64,000 nt of DNA from Vanilla planifolia (GCA_023846275.1 CM043868.1:3553153-3617152); one strand, 5' to 3'; shown: positions 11,477-24,164, counted from the first letter of the stretch. Made by a program: numbers and translations. The notes: generated by a model from the letters alone, not told the origin.

Positions 11477-12080
11477 TTTTGGGTCAGCCAATTTTTTAAT
11501 TTCTAAAAGACCTGGAAGGGCTAATTGCGTGACGGGTCGGCCTGCCCAGTGCTACAGTGAATTTTCCCGCGACTTAAGCTCTTTTAAGGTTGATTGGAAG
11601 AATTTTTGTGCTAAAATTTTAAATATAAGTGTACCAAAATAATTTTATATTATCATAGTATTATAAGTTTTCTAAATGACTATGAAAAGAGATTTATGAA
11701 AAATAATTCCTAAATAATTTTAAAAAATCAAATACCAATGTCTATACTTTTTGTCAATAAAGCTTGGCCCAAAAATCAAAATTCAATAATTATTAATTTT
11801 ATAACATTTTTAAATATTAATACTACTAGTGTACCTTATAATCTCAAAATTTGGACATCTCAATTTCAAGAAAATTAATAAAAACTCAAATATGAAAATT
11901 CTAGTACATGTCTTAAATTTCCTTGAAGTATGCCATGGCTTCAAGGTCCTTAGAGACCACTATTTTAGACATGTGAAATACATGGCTTGATTTAATTAAA
12001 TATTAATAATTTTACTTAAAATCAAGTTGAAATAAAATATAAATATTTATGCTTGACTCATTAAACACAAGGGTGTAACA

Positions 12081-12085
12081 AAATA
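12081..12085. repeat. Target-site duplication, right copy (AAATA)
   Basis: Exact repeat of 3,325-3,329, directly adjacent to the right LTR terminus CA at 12,079-12,080. Confidence 0.9.
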
Positions 12086-14700
12086 CTCTCACAATTTGAA
12101 AACATGTGCTAAAACAAGGATTTGGTTTATTCCCGCATTACAAACTAGAACAAAGAAATTACATTTTTAAAACTTTATATGAACTTGAAAATTAGCCTCT
12201 TCGGATTAGCTGCCCCTTGGTTTGCTTAGGAGATCAATACCCATGTGGTCAATGATTTAAGTAACTTATAGAAATGGGATTAATAACCTATTTCATCACA
12301 ATTTATTTAATCGAAGTTGAAGACTCATGTGGTCGATGATTTAGGAAACATTTAGGAATCAATTTTTAATCACTTTAAAATTTCCTTGATTAAATCTTAC
12401 TTTTGTATCTTTACAAAATTTCATGTTAAATAAATGATTAAATATTGGTTAAACTAGAAAAATAATTTTACTAATTTTTCATAATTAAAAAAATTATATC
12501 TAAGCCACAATGCTAAGCTTGGCCAAAGTGAAAAGTAATAGGCTGATCAAACTCGAGCGGGTCTAGGAAGCCTTGAGTTAAGAGATCGTAGAAACTATGT
12601 CGGGTTGAACCTAATGTCAGTTAGCATGTAGCTCTAAATCCAGATGAGGTAAAGCAAAGAAAGGATCTAGCTAAACATAACTCGAACAAGTATGTAATGG
12701 GTCATGCTGAACCCATAACTCTATTAAACCTATATACATATGATTGGCCCATGTGATGAAATCTCATGTGCACAATGAGGGAACTAGCCTCATGTTTCTA
12801 CTCACAGTATTCATGCACGAAAGCTATTTTGAAGAGTAAAAACTTTGGATATCATGTTGTGTAGTACTAAATTGTTTTCCTTCATCCAATGCCTTAACAA
12901 CTAAGCATGCATGAATTCCATCCATCCAATTGTAATTGGATGGCCATGAGTTCACTTGCATGTAAGTGTTGATCCATCACTTGAATCAGTCATCCAAACT
13001 CTCATATGATTTTATCAAATGGTTAGCATTCTTTTTTCCCTATCAAATAACTTATTCTTGAATGAAGTGGCTTAAAGATCTCTATTTTGAATCGTATGAC
13101 TAAGATCATTCCCACATTTATTATTAATGAATTGAATGATCCAAATCTGATTTGATGTGATTAAATAGCCCACTTCTAATTTGTCTTGATCTAATCATCC
13201 ATAACTTATTCACTTTTATATTCTCTAATCTAATGACACAAATCCTCTTTGATTGGATATAATGGCTTTGGTTAATCCCATTTAATGGCTATTTAACTAG
13301 CCATTATTTATCATTGTGCAGTCATTTTGGAAGAAATTATTTTAAGTTGTTTATAAGATACATTTTATGTTGTTTGGCTATAGCTTATGAAAGCATTTTT
13401 TAGCATCTATAATGAAATGTTTGCTATAAAATTGACTATTATAAATGAAATGACTAATGAATATGAACCAGCATTTAAGATCTCAATAAAGCATTGTGCA
13501 ATATTTTATTCGTGTAAAATATTCGCATAACACATTTTGGCTTTGTACTTCTCAAAGTTCTAAATTTTTCTAACTAATTTTTAATGCTAATAAGATTTCA
13601 TTTTCTCACCTTTATTCATAATTTTAAGCCCTTTGCATCTTTATTTATTCCATTAACAAGTATATGAATATACTTATTTTTATCAAAAAAATTCTTCTTA
13701 TATTTTTCTTTTTCTCTTTGGATTTCACAACTTAGCATTTATGAAAGCCCAAGTTCAATTTGGTTTTATAAAAAAATTACATTAGGGTTGAGCTCACAAA
13801 ATCCCATGTTATAGTTGAACACACAAAAGTTGGAGGTGAACCATAAGAATAAACCTTGAGTAATTTAGAGATAAATTATAAGAAAAAGTCTCAAGTATAT
13901 TGAAAATGCACAATATAAAAAATCCTCATGTTATAATTTTTCTAGTAGTGGTGTTATAATTTTTCTAGTAGTGGTGTTTTTTCTGATCTCAATTGGGGGT
14001 GGACATGTGTTTTAATTTGAACCAAATCAACTTAAAATTTTGATTACATTTCTCACTTTTTTATTTTAATTTTTCTTAATTATAAAAATTAAGTTATTTA
14101 TATATAAATTTCAATATCAAAATTTTTTATAAAAATAAAATTATTTTTATAAAACTTTTTGAAAAATAAATATGATCTAAAAATAAAAAGTATAAGAATA
14201 TTTAAACTCATAATCCATCCCATCTTATGGGATTTCCACACTCATAGTAATTCAATATCATTGAAGAAATCTTCTTAATCTAAAAAATGCAATTGAAGAA
14301 ATTCTCTCATTCTCAAAGGAAATTCTATCTACACCTCCTTCGACATAGCTTCACTTGCCATCTTCCTCTTATGATAACTTGAACTCCCATGCTTTTTTTA
14401 GGGAGTTTGGTTGTCATTACCTTATATGTCTTAAGAGGTAAATTTTTCTCTAACCTTCTAAAGGATTTGTACTTGAAGTGGTTATGGATATTTCCAACCA
14501 AATCCATCTATTGTTTTGTTCAATTTAAGAGATAATTAATTTCTTCCTCAAAAAGTTACATAAGGCTTAAGAAGGTTTCCAAGTCTTCTCTTAATTTAAA
14601 TCAATTTAAATCAAAGCCCCTTTAAGCTTTTCTCCAACACTTCAAAGTCACCCTTAAAGAACTAGATTAGGAAGGCTTATGCTTAACTCTGAATACTCTT
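12086..14700. other. No recognisable gene; AT-rich DNA
   Basis: No convincing coding region. A 27-bp near-perfect direct duplication ('ttataatttttctagtagtggtg') occurs at about 13,934-13,977. The minus-strand 60-codon open frame at 14,325-14,507 has no recognisable domain and lies next to the degenerate gypsy region. The 13,080-13,320 stretch is rich in 'gatc' and 'ctaatc' words similar to 3,050-3,320, suggesting that the copia element sits inside an older repeat. Confidence 0.45.
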
Positions 14701-15027
14701 ATTAAGCCACTCAAACCTAGTGGTTTCCATGAAATCCTTGATTCAAAACACACCAAGATCACTCCAGGAGAACTTCAATAAGGCAATATTTTCTAATGAA
14801 GAGGATTTTTCTACTTCTAAATCAGGAAGTTCTATAAGAAAGGCATCTTTGCCTCTAAGTTCAAGCAAATATCGACAAAAATGTTTAACTGAGGCTTTCC
14901 ATGATGAGTCCCACGAAGAGTGATTTACCATTGTTACATCCCAACTCTGCACTCTGAAGTGCCCTTAAATTCCTTCCACAAAAAGAAATTAATAGTAATA
15001 AAGAAAGAAAGGTCTATATAAAAACCA

Positions 15028-15168
15028 ATGCCTCTATTAGGCAATAATAAAGACAAGTCCAATTTCTACATGCCTTACAAGGAACATGACCACTCTATCT
15101 TTAAATGTGAAACTCTAAAAACCATGACTAAGAGGCTATTAAAGAATCTCAAATCTTTTGTTGCTTAA
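15028..15168 (+). pseudogene. Gypsy (Tat-type) gag C-terminal fragment
   Basis: A plus-strand frame reads KSNFYMPYKEHDHSIFKC followed by ETLKTMTKRLLKNLKSF. Tat and related gypsy gags have at this place a conserved H-x-D-H-x-H-x-T-x-x-C motif followed by a helical stretch before protease. Spacing and several key residues fit, with Y in place of the first H. The frame ends with a stop near 15,166. Confidence 0.6.
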
Positions 15169-15334
15169 GGTTGCTAATTACTAACATTATATCTCAAGCT
15201 AGAGAAGACAACCAAGCCTTACTATTAATTTTCAAAGATATGGGCAAGGATTTGTGCAAAATAATGTATATTATATATGCAAGAATGAAATTTACTCCTA
15301 AAGGTCAACTCTAAATGCCCTTGAGAAAAATTTA

Positions 15335-15700
15335 ATGCTGAACTTGACCACTAAACGTATAGACCAAGCTTCAACTTTTTTTGTTTTTGAAGATATACCT
15401 CCACTTAGAAACCATTATGATGATGGTTTAGTCAATTATGTGATGATGAATAATGTCAAGATCACTAGATGCTTATCCAATTTGCAACTCCACTTCCTTA
15501 ATGATCTTAATAAGATTTACATCATTCCAAGCCTTTTCCTTCCCTCTACTAGTTCCCTTATAAGCTTCTTAAGAAATTAAAAGAAGCCATAAGGTATTAT
15601 TAACTTGCTCATAATATTAAGAAACCCTCAAGTATAGCATTGACATGGTAGAGTTCTTAGTAATAGTCATTCTCTCTTATAATGACTTTTTGGGTTGACC
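15335..15700 (+). pseudogene. Gypsy protease-region fragment
   Basis: An 81-codon open frame (15,335-15,580) contains DIPPLRNHYDDGLVNYVM, comparable to the segment before the gypsy protease site. The expected D-x-G-S-S active site itself is not readable. About 90 bases later, YNDFLG followed by a stop and P resembles the Y-x-x-x-L-G-R-P-W block that closes this domain in Tat-type elements. Identification rests on order and short motifs only. Confidence 0.45.
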
Positions 15701-17864
15701 AATAATGAATAAGTTCGAGATGGCTATCTTGGACAAAGCATTGGTTGAGAGCAATCCTATATAATATGACTATTTTACACTTATCATATCGGTATGATAC
15801 CACTATTATACCACACATTGATCAATTAGTTGAGTGGTTTGGTTTCAGGTTTAGTATTATTGAAGTTTGTACAACATGATGTTACCTTTATTACTAGTAT
15901 GATATGTTCATTAGGAGAATTACAAAAGAGATCGAACCAAGTGTTGACAAAAATTAGAATTTTTTGTATTATAGTACAAGTACAATCCTCATATCAAATG
16001 AATATGACACTAAGTGTGGAGCCAGCCATATTCATAAAATATGATGATAATCATCATAGTTGTATGATCCATTTACTTGTCTTGTGAACTTAGGTTGTTA
16101 GTATCATTTTCTATCATACAATATAATCAAGTTTCATGTAATATGAAACCATTTTCAACTGAGAGTTTAGTTTTAGAATATTTTATAGATTTGTATCATA
16201 GTAGTATGAAATAATTATTGTATCAATATGATACTTTATTATTAGTGTAAAACTTCTCATAGTATACAATCCATACTATAAATATTTTCCTAAGAGCTCA
16301 AAATTTAACCTTACATAGTTTTGTTCTTGTTGTACCATATGATATCCATTTGATGGCTATATATCCATTTTTCATAGTGAAAATAAATTAATCAAAAGTT
16401 GGTGATTGATTAGATGATGTGGTTAGTAGTGTATCTTACTTGTATGTTCTATTAGATTATGTGGTATGATCAGTTCAAGATCTGAGTAACAACTAATTTG
16501 AATTTTTTTTCACATCTCTAGTTTAAGGGTTCTTTGAGAAATTGGTGAACATTCTTAAGAGTATATAAATAGATCCAAATATAATCAAATAGGCAACACT
16601 TCTCCTACTTATTATTTCAAAGATATCTTCATTATAATCATCATAAACTTTAAGAAGGATTTGGAGAAAGAAGGGTTATTTCTTTTCTCTTCATTGATCA
16701 TTATGTTAGGCATCATTTCATTGAGCTAAGCTAGATAATACACTAGTTTTTTCCTTAAGATTTATCACATATCTTTTTATATTATTATAATATGCCTCTT
16801 GTTAAATTATTAATAATTATATGAATTATTACATACAACTTTATTTGGTTTATTTTTTTAATTATTGGGCTTGATATTTGTTTTATTGGATTTTATTTTA
16901 TTAAGCCATTATGTAAGAATTGATTAGGCTATTTTTTGTACACTTTTATAGTGTTGTAGCCTTTTATTAAGTCAATTTTATAAGCTTTTATTAAGATAGT
17001 GCTATCGGCTTTAATTAACTTAATGTTTAGAAGATTTTCTAAATATTTGGTTAAGGGGCAGATGTAAATCTGAGTTTAGATCGAATCACTTGAAACTCTT
17101 TATGTGCACTTATCTTTACTTGGGCTACAACACAGCTAGTTTTGTAAAATTTAATAATATTTTCTAAAAGGAAGCAATATAATAATTAATAAGACAAAGA
17201 AACCTATAATTCTTTCAATACAAAGTCATTTATGATTTTAAGTTATCTTAGAAGTTATAAGTTTGCATAATTTATCCTATTCTTATGGACATCATACTCC
17301 TATAATTTATAACATATCTATCATTTAACTTTGAGCTTAATTATTAGCTCATTCTTATTTTGGAAGGTAGTCATATTCAATGCCTAATCTCTTAAGTCTA
17401 ACATAACTTAAATGATGCAGAGACAAAGAAACCCCCCCTTTTGAGCTAGAATTGGCTCTACTTATGTCAACTCATCGAATGTGCTAATATTTTTAATCCT
17501 ATACCAATAATGTGTTTATTATAAACCTCTAAAGTGTACCCTTTTATTAATAGATGTCTTAAAAAGATTTCAAAAGTTGGGTAATTATGCTTAGTTACTT
17601 TGAATCCATCATTGCTTCTTAAGCTTTCCCCAAGTTGCAAATTCATAATGACTTCTTAATGAAGGGTAGCTCATTCAAGTTTGAGCCATTAGGTTTTTTG
17701 CAACTCTGTCAAAGTTTTAGGGTGAGAGTCCTATAACATTGGGTTTCCCTACTTAGTTAAAGAAAGTTATTTTGAATAAAAGTATAAAAATCAATTTTCT
17801 TCTCACTAACAACTAAGTTGAATATGAAGTCTTGATTACTAGTTTAAAGTTTGCATTAGAGCTA

Positions 17865-17990
17865 TAAGCTAGGCTTCTTATAATCTTTAATGACCCTCAT
17901 TTAATTATTAGCTAGGTCAATGGCATATTCAAGATAACATGACCAATTCTCAAGGCCTATAAAATACCACCTCAACATCTCCTTCATTTT
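17865..17990 (+). pseudogene. RNase H-like (aRH type) fragment
   Basis: The plus-strand frame reads IIFNDPHLIIS, a stop, then VNGIFKITWPILKAY. It resembles the D-S-x-L-V-x-x-Q-V-x-G-x-Y/F segment of the additional archaeal-type RNase H found in Tat-group elements, directly upstream of integrase. N before D, and P instead of S, show decay. Confidence 0.55.
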
Positions 17991-18419
17991 ATCAAGTAAA
18001 TCTAGCTTAAATCCTTTAAGAACATGATTTAAAAGTAGATTTATCGGCTAAAAGTGAGGACTATTAACAAGACTTCTCTCTTCTTAAGAGACCATATATT
18101 GAATTTGTGACTCCATTAATTCATCTATAGAGGTCTTCTTATTGGATCGACCCTCTAGAAGCTTAGGTCAAGGTGAATTTTTACCTTCTTTAAAGTTTGA
18201 CATTTAGATGATTTAGCACCAAATCCAGTGGTATGTCCTAGAAAAGAGAAGTAGCTCTATCAAAAGTCTTATCTTGATTTCTTTCTTAGGTGCAATCACT
18301 ATCACTGTAAAGTGAAAGACATTATTGAATTAATTCATTTAGTTTAGTGTGATAATGATGTCTCCAATCATAATCTGGATAAGAATAGTATGTATTAATG
18401 AGTCTTCTAGCCTAAAATA

Positions 18420-18900
18420 CAAAAGGACATTGCTCATATTGTAGGGAGATAGAAAGGGTGTCAGATTCATGCACCTCTTCCTCGAAAACTAGTAGCAAAG
18501 TTCAAAATCATCGCTTTTATTGGCCCTTCTTAGTATGGATTATGGACTTCCCTTTCCTATTCCTAATCGACAAAGGCAAAAGAACTTTCCTCTTCATCAC
18601 TATTGACTATTTCATAAAATGAATCAAGTTCAAACCTCACATTATTTAAACAATTATCAATGTATAATGTTTTCTTTAGATAGGAATTTTAAGTAGATTT
18701 TGAACTCCTTTAGCTATCATGACTTATAATGCAACCATATTCTAAGTAGAAGAACTTAAGGCCATTTACAAAAGATATATTTGATAGTTGAAGTATGTCT
18801 CTTTTACTTATCCTTGAATGGATGGCCAAGTAATCACAACAATTAAAAGTCTATTGATGATTCTAAAGCATCACCTTAAGAAAAAGAAAGATGCTTAGGC
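18420..18900 (+). pseudogene. Gypsy integrase fragment (zinc region and core)
   Basis: Pieces in three plus-strand frames are collinear with a gypsy integrase. They are KGCQIHAPLPRK (second half of the HHCC zinc region, first C of the CxxC pair lost) near 18,455; TIDYFIK (core start with the first catalytic D) near 18,605; MTYNATIF (place of the second catalytic D, replaced) near 18,720; and SFTYP then MDGQVITTIKSLL (place of the catalytic E region, replaced by I/T) near 18,810. At least five stops and shifts interrupt it. Confidence 0.65.
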
Positions 18901-19129
18901 TAATGATCACCAAGTGTCTTGTGCATTTATCAAACCACACCTTTAGAAATAAGAAAATTACCATTTTTTTAACTCTATAGTTATAAAGCAATACTCAAAA
19001 TTAAAATCAACTACTTCTTTTTTAGCTTAAAAGCTTTAAGTAGACAAAGTTGTAAAAATAGCTTGCTAGTCCAATGAGGAAATCAAAAGGTTTAAGCTTG
19101 GTTTACTTAAGAGAAGCATCCCAAATCAT

Positions 19130-19240
19130 GCTTAAATCAACTTAACAAAAAGAAAAGTATGGAGAAATATTTCTACAAGCACATCAAAAACTAATCATTT
19201 AAGGTGAAATCTCTCAATGCTGAGAGGGCCTATATGATGA
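19130..19240 (+). pseudogene. Gypsy integrase C-terminal tail fragment
   Basis: KYFYKHIKN, a stop, SFKVKSLNAERAYMM resembles the A-R-Y-Y-N-x-x-V-x-x-R-x-F-x-x-G-D-L-V tail of Tat-type integrases and follows the core at the right distance. Low-complexity decay makes this a weaker match than the core. Confidence 0.45.
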
Positions 19241-20319
19241 TACAACTCAAACAATTGGAATTTACATTGATGTTACTCAGACTTGAATGTTAGAATGAGG
19301 ACTTCATAATTTGTGTATCATACTAATTAGCATTCACTTTGAATCTATATGATTCCCTACATCTATTTGACACATCATAAATATGAAAATGATTAGCTAA
19401 GTATGATTGCTCATCTACTACTCATTTTAATGGCTCTTTGGACACAAAACAACTACTTCATACTAAAATGAAAACTATATGTCACTATTCACTCTAATGG
19501 ATCACCGATCTAAATTGATGGCAATATGCTTCCTCATCAGACAAGTACTTCAACTCACCCTTCTCACAATAACACATATTGATATGATGAAATCAAAAAT
19601 GTGCATTTCACCTCTATTTAGACCCATTATAGTGACGAGACATTTGGTTTTCACTTCTGTAGCTATTAGGTTATTAATAAATGTATGTCATTATGAAAAA
19701 ATAACCTTTATAGACTTGCTCCAATTTAAAAGGGGCCATATCTTATAAGAGCCATTGTCAACTCATTACTTAGTAACTCAAGATAAAAAAAAAACAAGTT
19801 TAGCTACTGAAATCATGGAGTGGAGACTACTTAAAAGCTTTTATGTATGATAAGTACATTTTGTCCTCTTCTTTCATTAGTCAAAGGCATGGTTTAACTT
19901 GATCTGAAGTTTTTAATAGTTTACATCACCTACATTCTCAAGATTTTGTTAACTTAAAAAGTGGTATCTCTCTATTTTCAATTATAACACAAATAGTCTA
20001 AAAAATTATGTCCAAAAAAATAATACAAATACTTGAGGTAAAAAAATAAGAAATATTTCTTTTCCAAATAATAATTGTGTCAAGTCTAAATATATTCTTA
20101 AGACTTTATCTCTCTTTGAACAAAATTGATGGGGCCTCTTTTCCAATTGACCTCAATTATTTTCTACCTTTAGAAGTCTATCAAGCTTAACTTGAGACAT
20201 ACTAATGCAAGTTTCCATCCATCACTTGAATCTTATGCTTATATTTACTTTATAATAGTAATTTTATTGAAAATTGATTAGTCCACTGTAGTCCAATTTT
20301 TACATTAGTTCTTTAGCAC

Positions 20320-20960
20320 TACTTTATTACATGAAAGTCTTAAGAAGCTTAGTCTTAGCTACCTCTATCTCACCTTCATAGTTGCTTTATTACATGAAGG
20401 TTTTGAAAGTCATAGTCTTCACTTTCCTTTATCTCGAACTTCATCATAGCTTTTTGTCTGAAGTCTCAAGAGGTGTATTCTTGACTCTCCATCTCAATTT
20501 CATTGCTAGTTTATCATATGAAGGTTGCAAGAGGCATGGTCTTGACTTTAGCTCTGCTTTTCTTCATTCCTGCTCGATCACATGAAGGTCTTAAGAGGCA
20601 TGGACTTGACTTCTCCATCTCACCTTCATTATCACTGTATAGATGAAGGCCATAAAAGGAATTCTCTTGATTTCATCTCCATCACACTTTAATTGCTACT
20701 TTATAATATTAAGGTCTTTAGGTGTAGCCTTGACTTCTTCTCTATCTAATCTTCATCACTTCTTTACTACATGAAGATCTTATAAGGCATAGTCTCGACT
20801 TCTTCTCTTTTGCTTCATTAGTAGTTTATTGCATGAAGGTTTCTAAAGGGTTGGTCTTGACTTCTTCTCCTCTTCTTCAACATTGTTTTATTGCATGAAG
20901 TTTTAAGAATCCTAGCCATTATTTTTATTTTTCTTCACCTCTATCCTAAGTGAAGGTCTA
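20320..20960 (+). repeat. 62-bp-period minisatellite, ten to eleven units
   Basis: The word 'atgaagg' or a close variant recurs at 20,331, 20,393, 20,459, 20,519, 20,582, 20,643, 20,709, 20,771, 20,833 and 20,894, a spacing of 60-66 bases. Each unit continues with 'tcttaagaggcatggtcttgacttctccatctcaccttcat'. An eleventh, weaker unit follows near 20,970. It lies about 1.1 kb past the integrase tail, the place where Tat-type elements often carry tandem repeats. The same unit in reverse orientation is at 57,435-57,835. Confidence 0.8.
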
Positions 20961-21404
20961 GTGAAGTGTCGCCTTGCCACATTTCCATTTTCATTCACCA
21001 CTAATCCATGGTGTTTGAGAGATCCTTCCTTTACACCCTTTCGTTCTTTTTTTATCCTAAGCTAATGACTTCTCACTTAGCCATTTTTCCTTTACCTTGT
21101 TGATATCACCTACCCACAAGGATTGGTGAGAGATCAATTCTTTTTTTATTTGGCTAGGTTTCCTCCTTTACTTGATTATGTTCTTAGAGAATTGGAAGAT
21201 CAATTTCATGACTTACATAATTTTCTTTTCCTCTTAGTTATATCATTTATGCTAAGAATTTAGGACTTTGTGGGATTTGTATGCCTCTTCAACAATTGAA
21301 GGCCACATGAAATCATATGAAGACGAGTGCCCCAATGAAAAACTTGAGGAATTTGAAACGAGCACTTTAAAAAAATAACAAAAGAAAAATTATATAGTTT
21401 GAAA

Positions 21405-23810
21405 GATGTGCACAATTTGTTTAAAAGGTATCGCTATTTTATTTATGCTAACTATGTACCAATAGTAGAATGCAAATGCTAAAAAAAGAAGAATTAAAAT
21501 ATTCCATTATGATCTTACCCATGAAGGACCACTAAAGTTTATGTACTATATTTATTATATTTTTTAATCTTTAATCTATAAGAAGCATTATCATTTCTGA
21601 TGAGTTAAATCAATCTTGAGATATAGCATTATTCTTGACCATGTACAAAACTCTATCTTCAAGGCCTTGTTGATATATAATTGATCACCATAAGTCAATC
21701 AAGTGGATGAATTTTCTTACTTCCTTTGTGATCTTATTTGTGTTTTGAGAGGCTATTTGGCTTTTGATTTCTTTCAACCTAATTTAAGAGATGGTGCATA
21801 ATTACTCCCTCATTGGCTTTCTCTCTCCTCAAATTAAACAATTCTCCCTTGATAAGAAATAATTTCCTCTTCTAAAATATTCTTTCAAGGTGCATAAGGA
21901 TTAATTTTCATCATTCTTTTCACATTCAACCTTCTAAATGTTTGTCAAAATTTCATCTAGAGGCTTATAGGACATCAACCATCTAGCTCTAAAAATCTTC
22001 AAGTCTTAAGATCTTGCATTCCCAATTCCAAGCCAAACATTGTGTTACCTCTGTCCTTAGTCCTTATGGTTCCAATTCAATGTGTCATTTAGATCATTTG
22101 AGATGACAATTAGAGGTTTAACTAAATCAAATGCTAGAGACAACATGCTTGGAGCAGAAGTATCATCATTAATTGATAAGTCTTCATCCTTCTATTAATA
22201 GTTAAGGACCTTAAGAGGGGCTCTAGTATCTTCCATAGGAGGTTAGTTTTCTATTGAGTCAATCCTTAAATCCTTTTCATTTGGGATGCAATAGCCCCTA
22301 CTTCAATCATTTAAAAATGGCTAGAACCTATCTCCCTTTTTCTTTGTCTACTTTGTTGCTAGCATGCACACATTTAGCATTATTATTGGAACATTCTGTA
22401 TCACTAATTTCTTTTAAGAAACATCTTCAATGTTAGCATCTTCCCACTTTCTTTTAAGAGATTCAATCCTTTCATTTGAAGCGTATCTAAAGCACTTAAC
22501 AAAGCATTAAGTTGGCCCATGCCAACAATTCATCGTTCTAAGGATGTTAAATGGAGATAGTGGGAATCCAAGCCATAGTCAACATGATTTAAAGGAAACA
22601 ATAAGACATTTGCATATCAAAGAAGTTATCATATTTTGTGAATTTATAAATTATATATTATCTTCCATTGCTTAAATTTATGCAAAAGGTTATTGAGAAA
22701 ATTTAGCATTCTCAATTCCATAAAATATTACAGTTGAATAAATATTTTAAAATTAATTTTAAATATGCTGGACTTCTTATAAAGAATATTAGAATTAGTT
22801 GAGAAATAAAATATTTTAAAATATAAAAATAAAAATATTATTGGATAAAACATATTATGATGAATCCAAATACCTTTATTTTTCTTAAATCATAATCCAA
22901 TTGGATTTATCATGAATCATTAAAGCCTAATGAATTAAAAAATAGATAAAATATTTATAATATTACACATAATAAACCAAACATAATTTTCTTATTATTG
23001 CTTCCCAACCCTAAAAAATTCCCCTTTTCCTTCTCACACGTGTTGGTGTGCCCTTGTGTGAAATCCTAATTTTAACTCATTGGTTGTTTAGCCACTAGTT
23101 GCCCATCATCTCATTATCACATTGCCATGAGAGCCACTTACCATGAGACTAATGTTATGAGGGTGAGGTTCTTGGTCAACTAAGGTTTATATGAATTGAT
23201 CCCAAGTCTACCTTTGTCCATTGGCTTCTAATAAGTTAAGTGTTGCTTATGGTGAGAAGAAAGAATAGAGAGAAAACTAAGGGAATGAGGCTCAAGAGAT
23301 AGAGAAGGTGGAGCTAAGCAAAGAGCAAGTTGTAAAAAACATTAGGGCTTAGGAAACCCAGTTTAGGAGATAAAATAGAAAAAAGAGTGATAAAGTGAGA
23401 AAAGGCACAAAATTTATTTCTTCAACAACAAGTTGGTTTGTTGAGTTTGTTAAAAGAACCATATTTTTTATGCTCAATTTCCAATTATCAATTTGACAAA
23501 TTAATTTTCTCCCTTGTCAAAGTAAAGCTTATAGCTTCATATTAGGCTTGATCCACTAAGAAGAAAATTAGCAAAGACTATTAGAAATTAAGGAAATTGA
23601 GGAATATGAACAACATGATACATTGAGGGCATCTTGACATTATTATATGTGTGCATGCTTGGTTCATAAAACATTTGTAAGTTGCATGTTTTGTTGTTAT
23701 GATTGTGAATAAGCCTGAACTTGTGTAGACATGTGATACTTTTATGTGTGTATGCTTAAGTATCAATGCATGGTAAGCATAGACTTGTGTTGTACAATTT
23801 ACATCTCACT
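21405..23810 (+). repeat. LTR-like direct repeat, copy A
   Basis: It starts 'tgtgcacaatttg' at about 21,415 and is collinear with 24,165-26,780. Shared blocks include the 'cttttgatttctttcaacc' stretch (21,755 and 24,525), 'gtgtgaaatccta'/'atgcgaaatccta' (23,055 and 26,025), 'attatgagggtgag' (23,153 and 26,126) and 'gtagacatgtgatacttttat' (23,727 and 26,690). Similarity is clear by eye but imperfect, with small gaps, so the duplication is old. Short open frames inside are not shared between copies and are not supported as genes. Confidence 0.7.
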
Positions 23811-24164
23811 CTTATGGGAAGGCTAATTTACACTCCCTCAAATACACACTCACCTCAAGCAATTAAGAAATTATCATCCTATTGATTATGATTGTTACAT
23901 TTTAAATGATTAGAAGATATGTATTTCACTCCTCATCTATAACTAAGACCATAGAAGTCTAGTTCAAGGGAGCTCAATCACCTTAAGAATGCTTTACTTT
24001 TTCCCACTATGTTTGGTTTCTTTTTCCTTGGTCATTCTCCATTTGTAGTGATCTTAACTCTCTTTATTTTATTACTTTGTAACAAAAGTTCTTAGATTTT
24101 AAATTATTAAGCTTCTTTAAATTTTTTTGAAACCAAAATTTCAATCAATAAAATACCTTTCCAA
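23811..24164 (+). repeat. Tail of LTR-like copy A
   Basis: Collinear with 28,560-28,960. Both run through 'gagctc-atcac', 'cttactttttcc', 'ccttggtcat' or 'ccttggccat', 'gatcttaactctctttatttt-attacttt-taac' and end 'tcaataaaatac'. It is followed at once by the 'tgtgcacaattt' start of copy B. Copy A therefore seems to lack the two minisatellites that copy B has before its tail. Confidence 0.6.

Larger units (their letters stand above)
3330..12080 (-). mobile_element. Near-complete Ty1/copia LTR retrotransposon, SIRE/Maximus-like, minus strand
   Basis: The element is 8,751 bp. Reading on the minus strand, the order is 5' LTR (12,080-10,275), tRNA-Met primer site, gag, protease, integrase, RT, RNase H, polypurine tract, 3' LTR (5,141-3,330). 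Integrase before RT identifies Ty1/copia. Long LTRs, a gag with two zinc knuckles separated by an acidic/coiled stretch, and the G-rich tract after pol suggest the SIRE/Maximus lineage (inference). A perfect AAATA target duplication shows that the insertion is structurally intact. Gag has a stop and a frameshift, and pol has a stop, an RT frameshift and further stops, so the element cannot move by itself. The two LTRs have clearly diverged, so the insertion is not recent. Confidence 0.93.
10275..12080 (-). repeat. Copia 5' LTR (1,806 bp)
   Basis: On the minus strand it starts with TGTTACACCC at 12,080 and ends with CA at 10,275, so both termini are intact, unlike the 3' LTR. It shares with the 3' LTR the 10-base G tract, the 87-bp tandem duplication at 11,303-11,476, the 'tcgacggtt'-type GC-rich middle and the flanking AT-rich arms. 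Open frames of 60-70 codons inside it (for example 10,941-11,123 and 11,120-11,323) are antisense LTR frames and not genes. Confidence 0.93.
14700..19260 (+). mobile_element. Strongly degenerate Ty3/gypsy element, Tat-type, plus strand
   Basis: Stops and frameshifts occur every few dozen codons, but an ordered set of domains is legible on the plus strand. There is a gag C-terminal motif (about 15,030-15,165), protease-like region (15,335-15,700), a second RNase H-like block (17,865-17,990), an integrase zinc region and core (18,420-18,900) and an integrase tail (19,130-19,240). Order RNase H then integrase is Ty3/gypsy, and the CxxH-type gag motif plus extra RNase H block suggest the Tat branch (inference). 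I could not find the RT core; 15,750-17,500 may hold a later insertion or be decayed beyond reading. Confidence 0.7.

Noticed and set aside
14325..14507. 60-codon minus-strand open frame
   Set aside because: No domain, no paralogue in the window, and it lies next to plus-strand gypsy debris.
20320..20960. CRISPR-like array of regular repeats
   Set aside because: Whole 62-bp units are diverged along their length with no constant repeat plus unique spacer pattern; it is a eukaryotic minisatellite in a retroelement.
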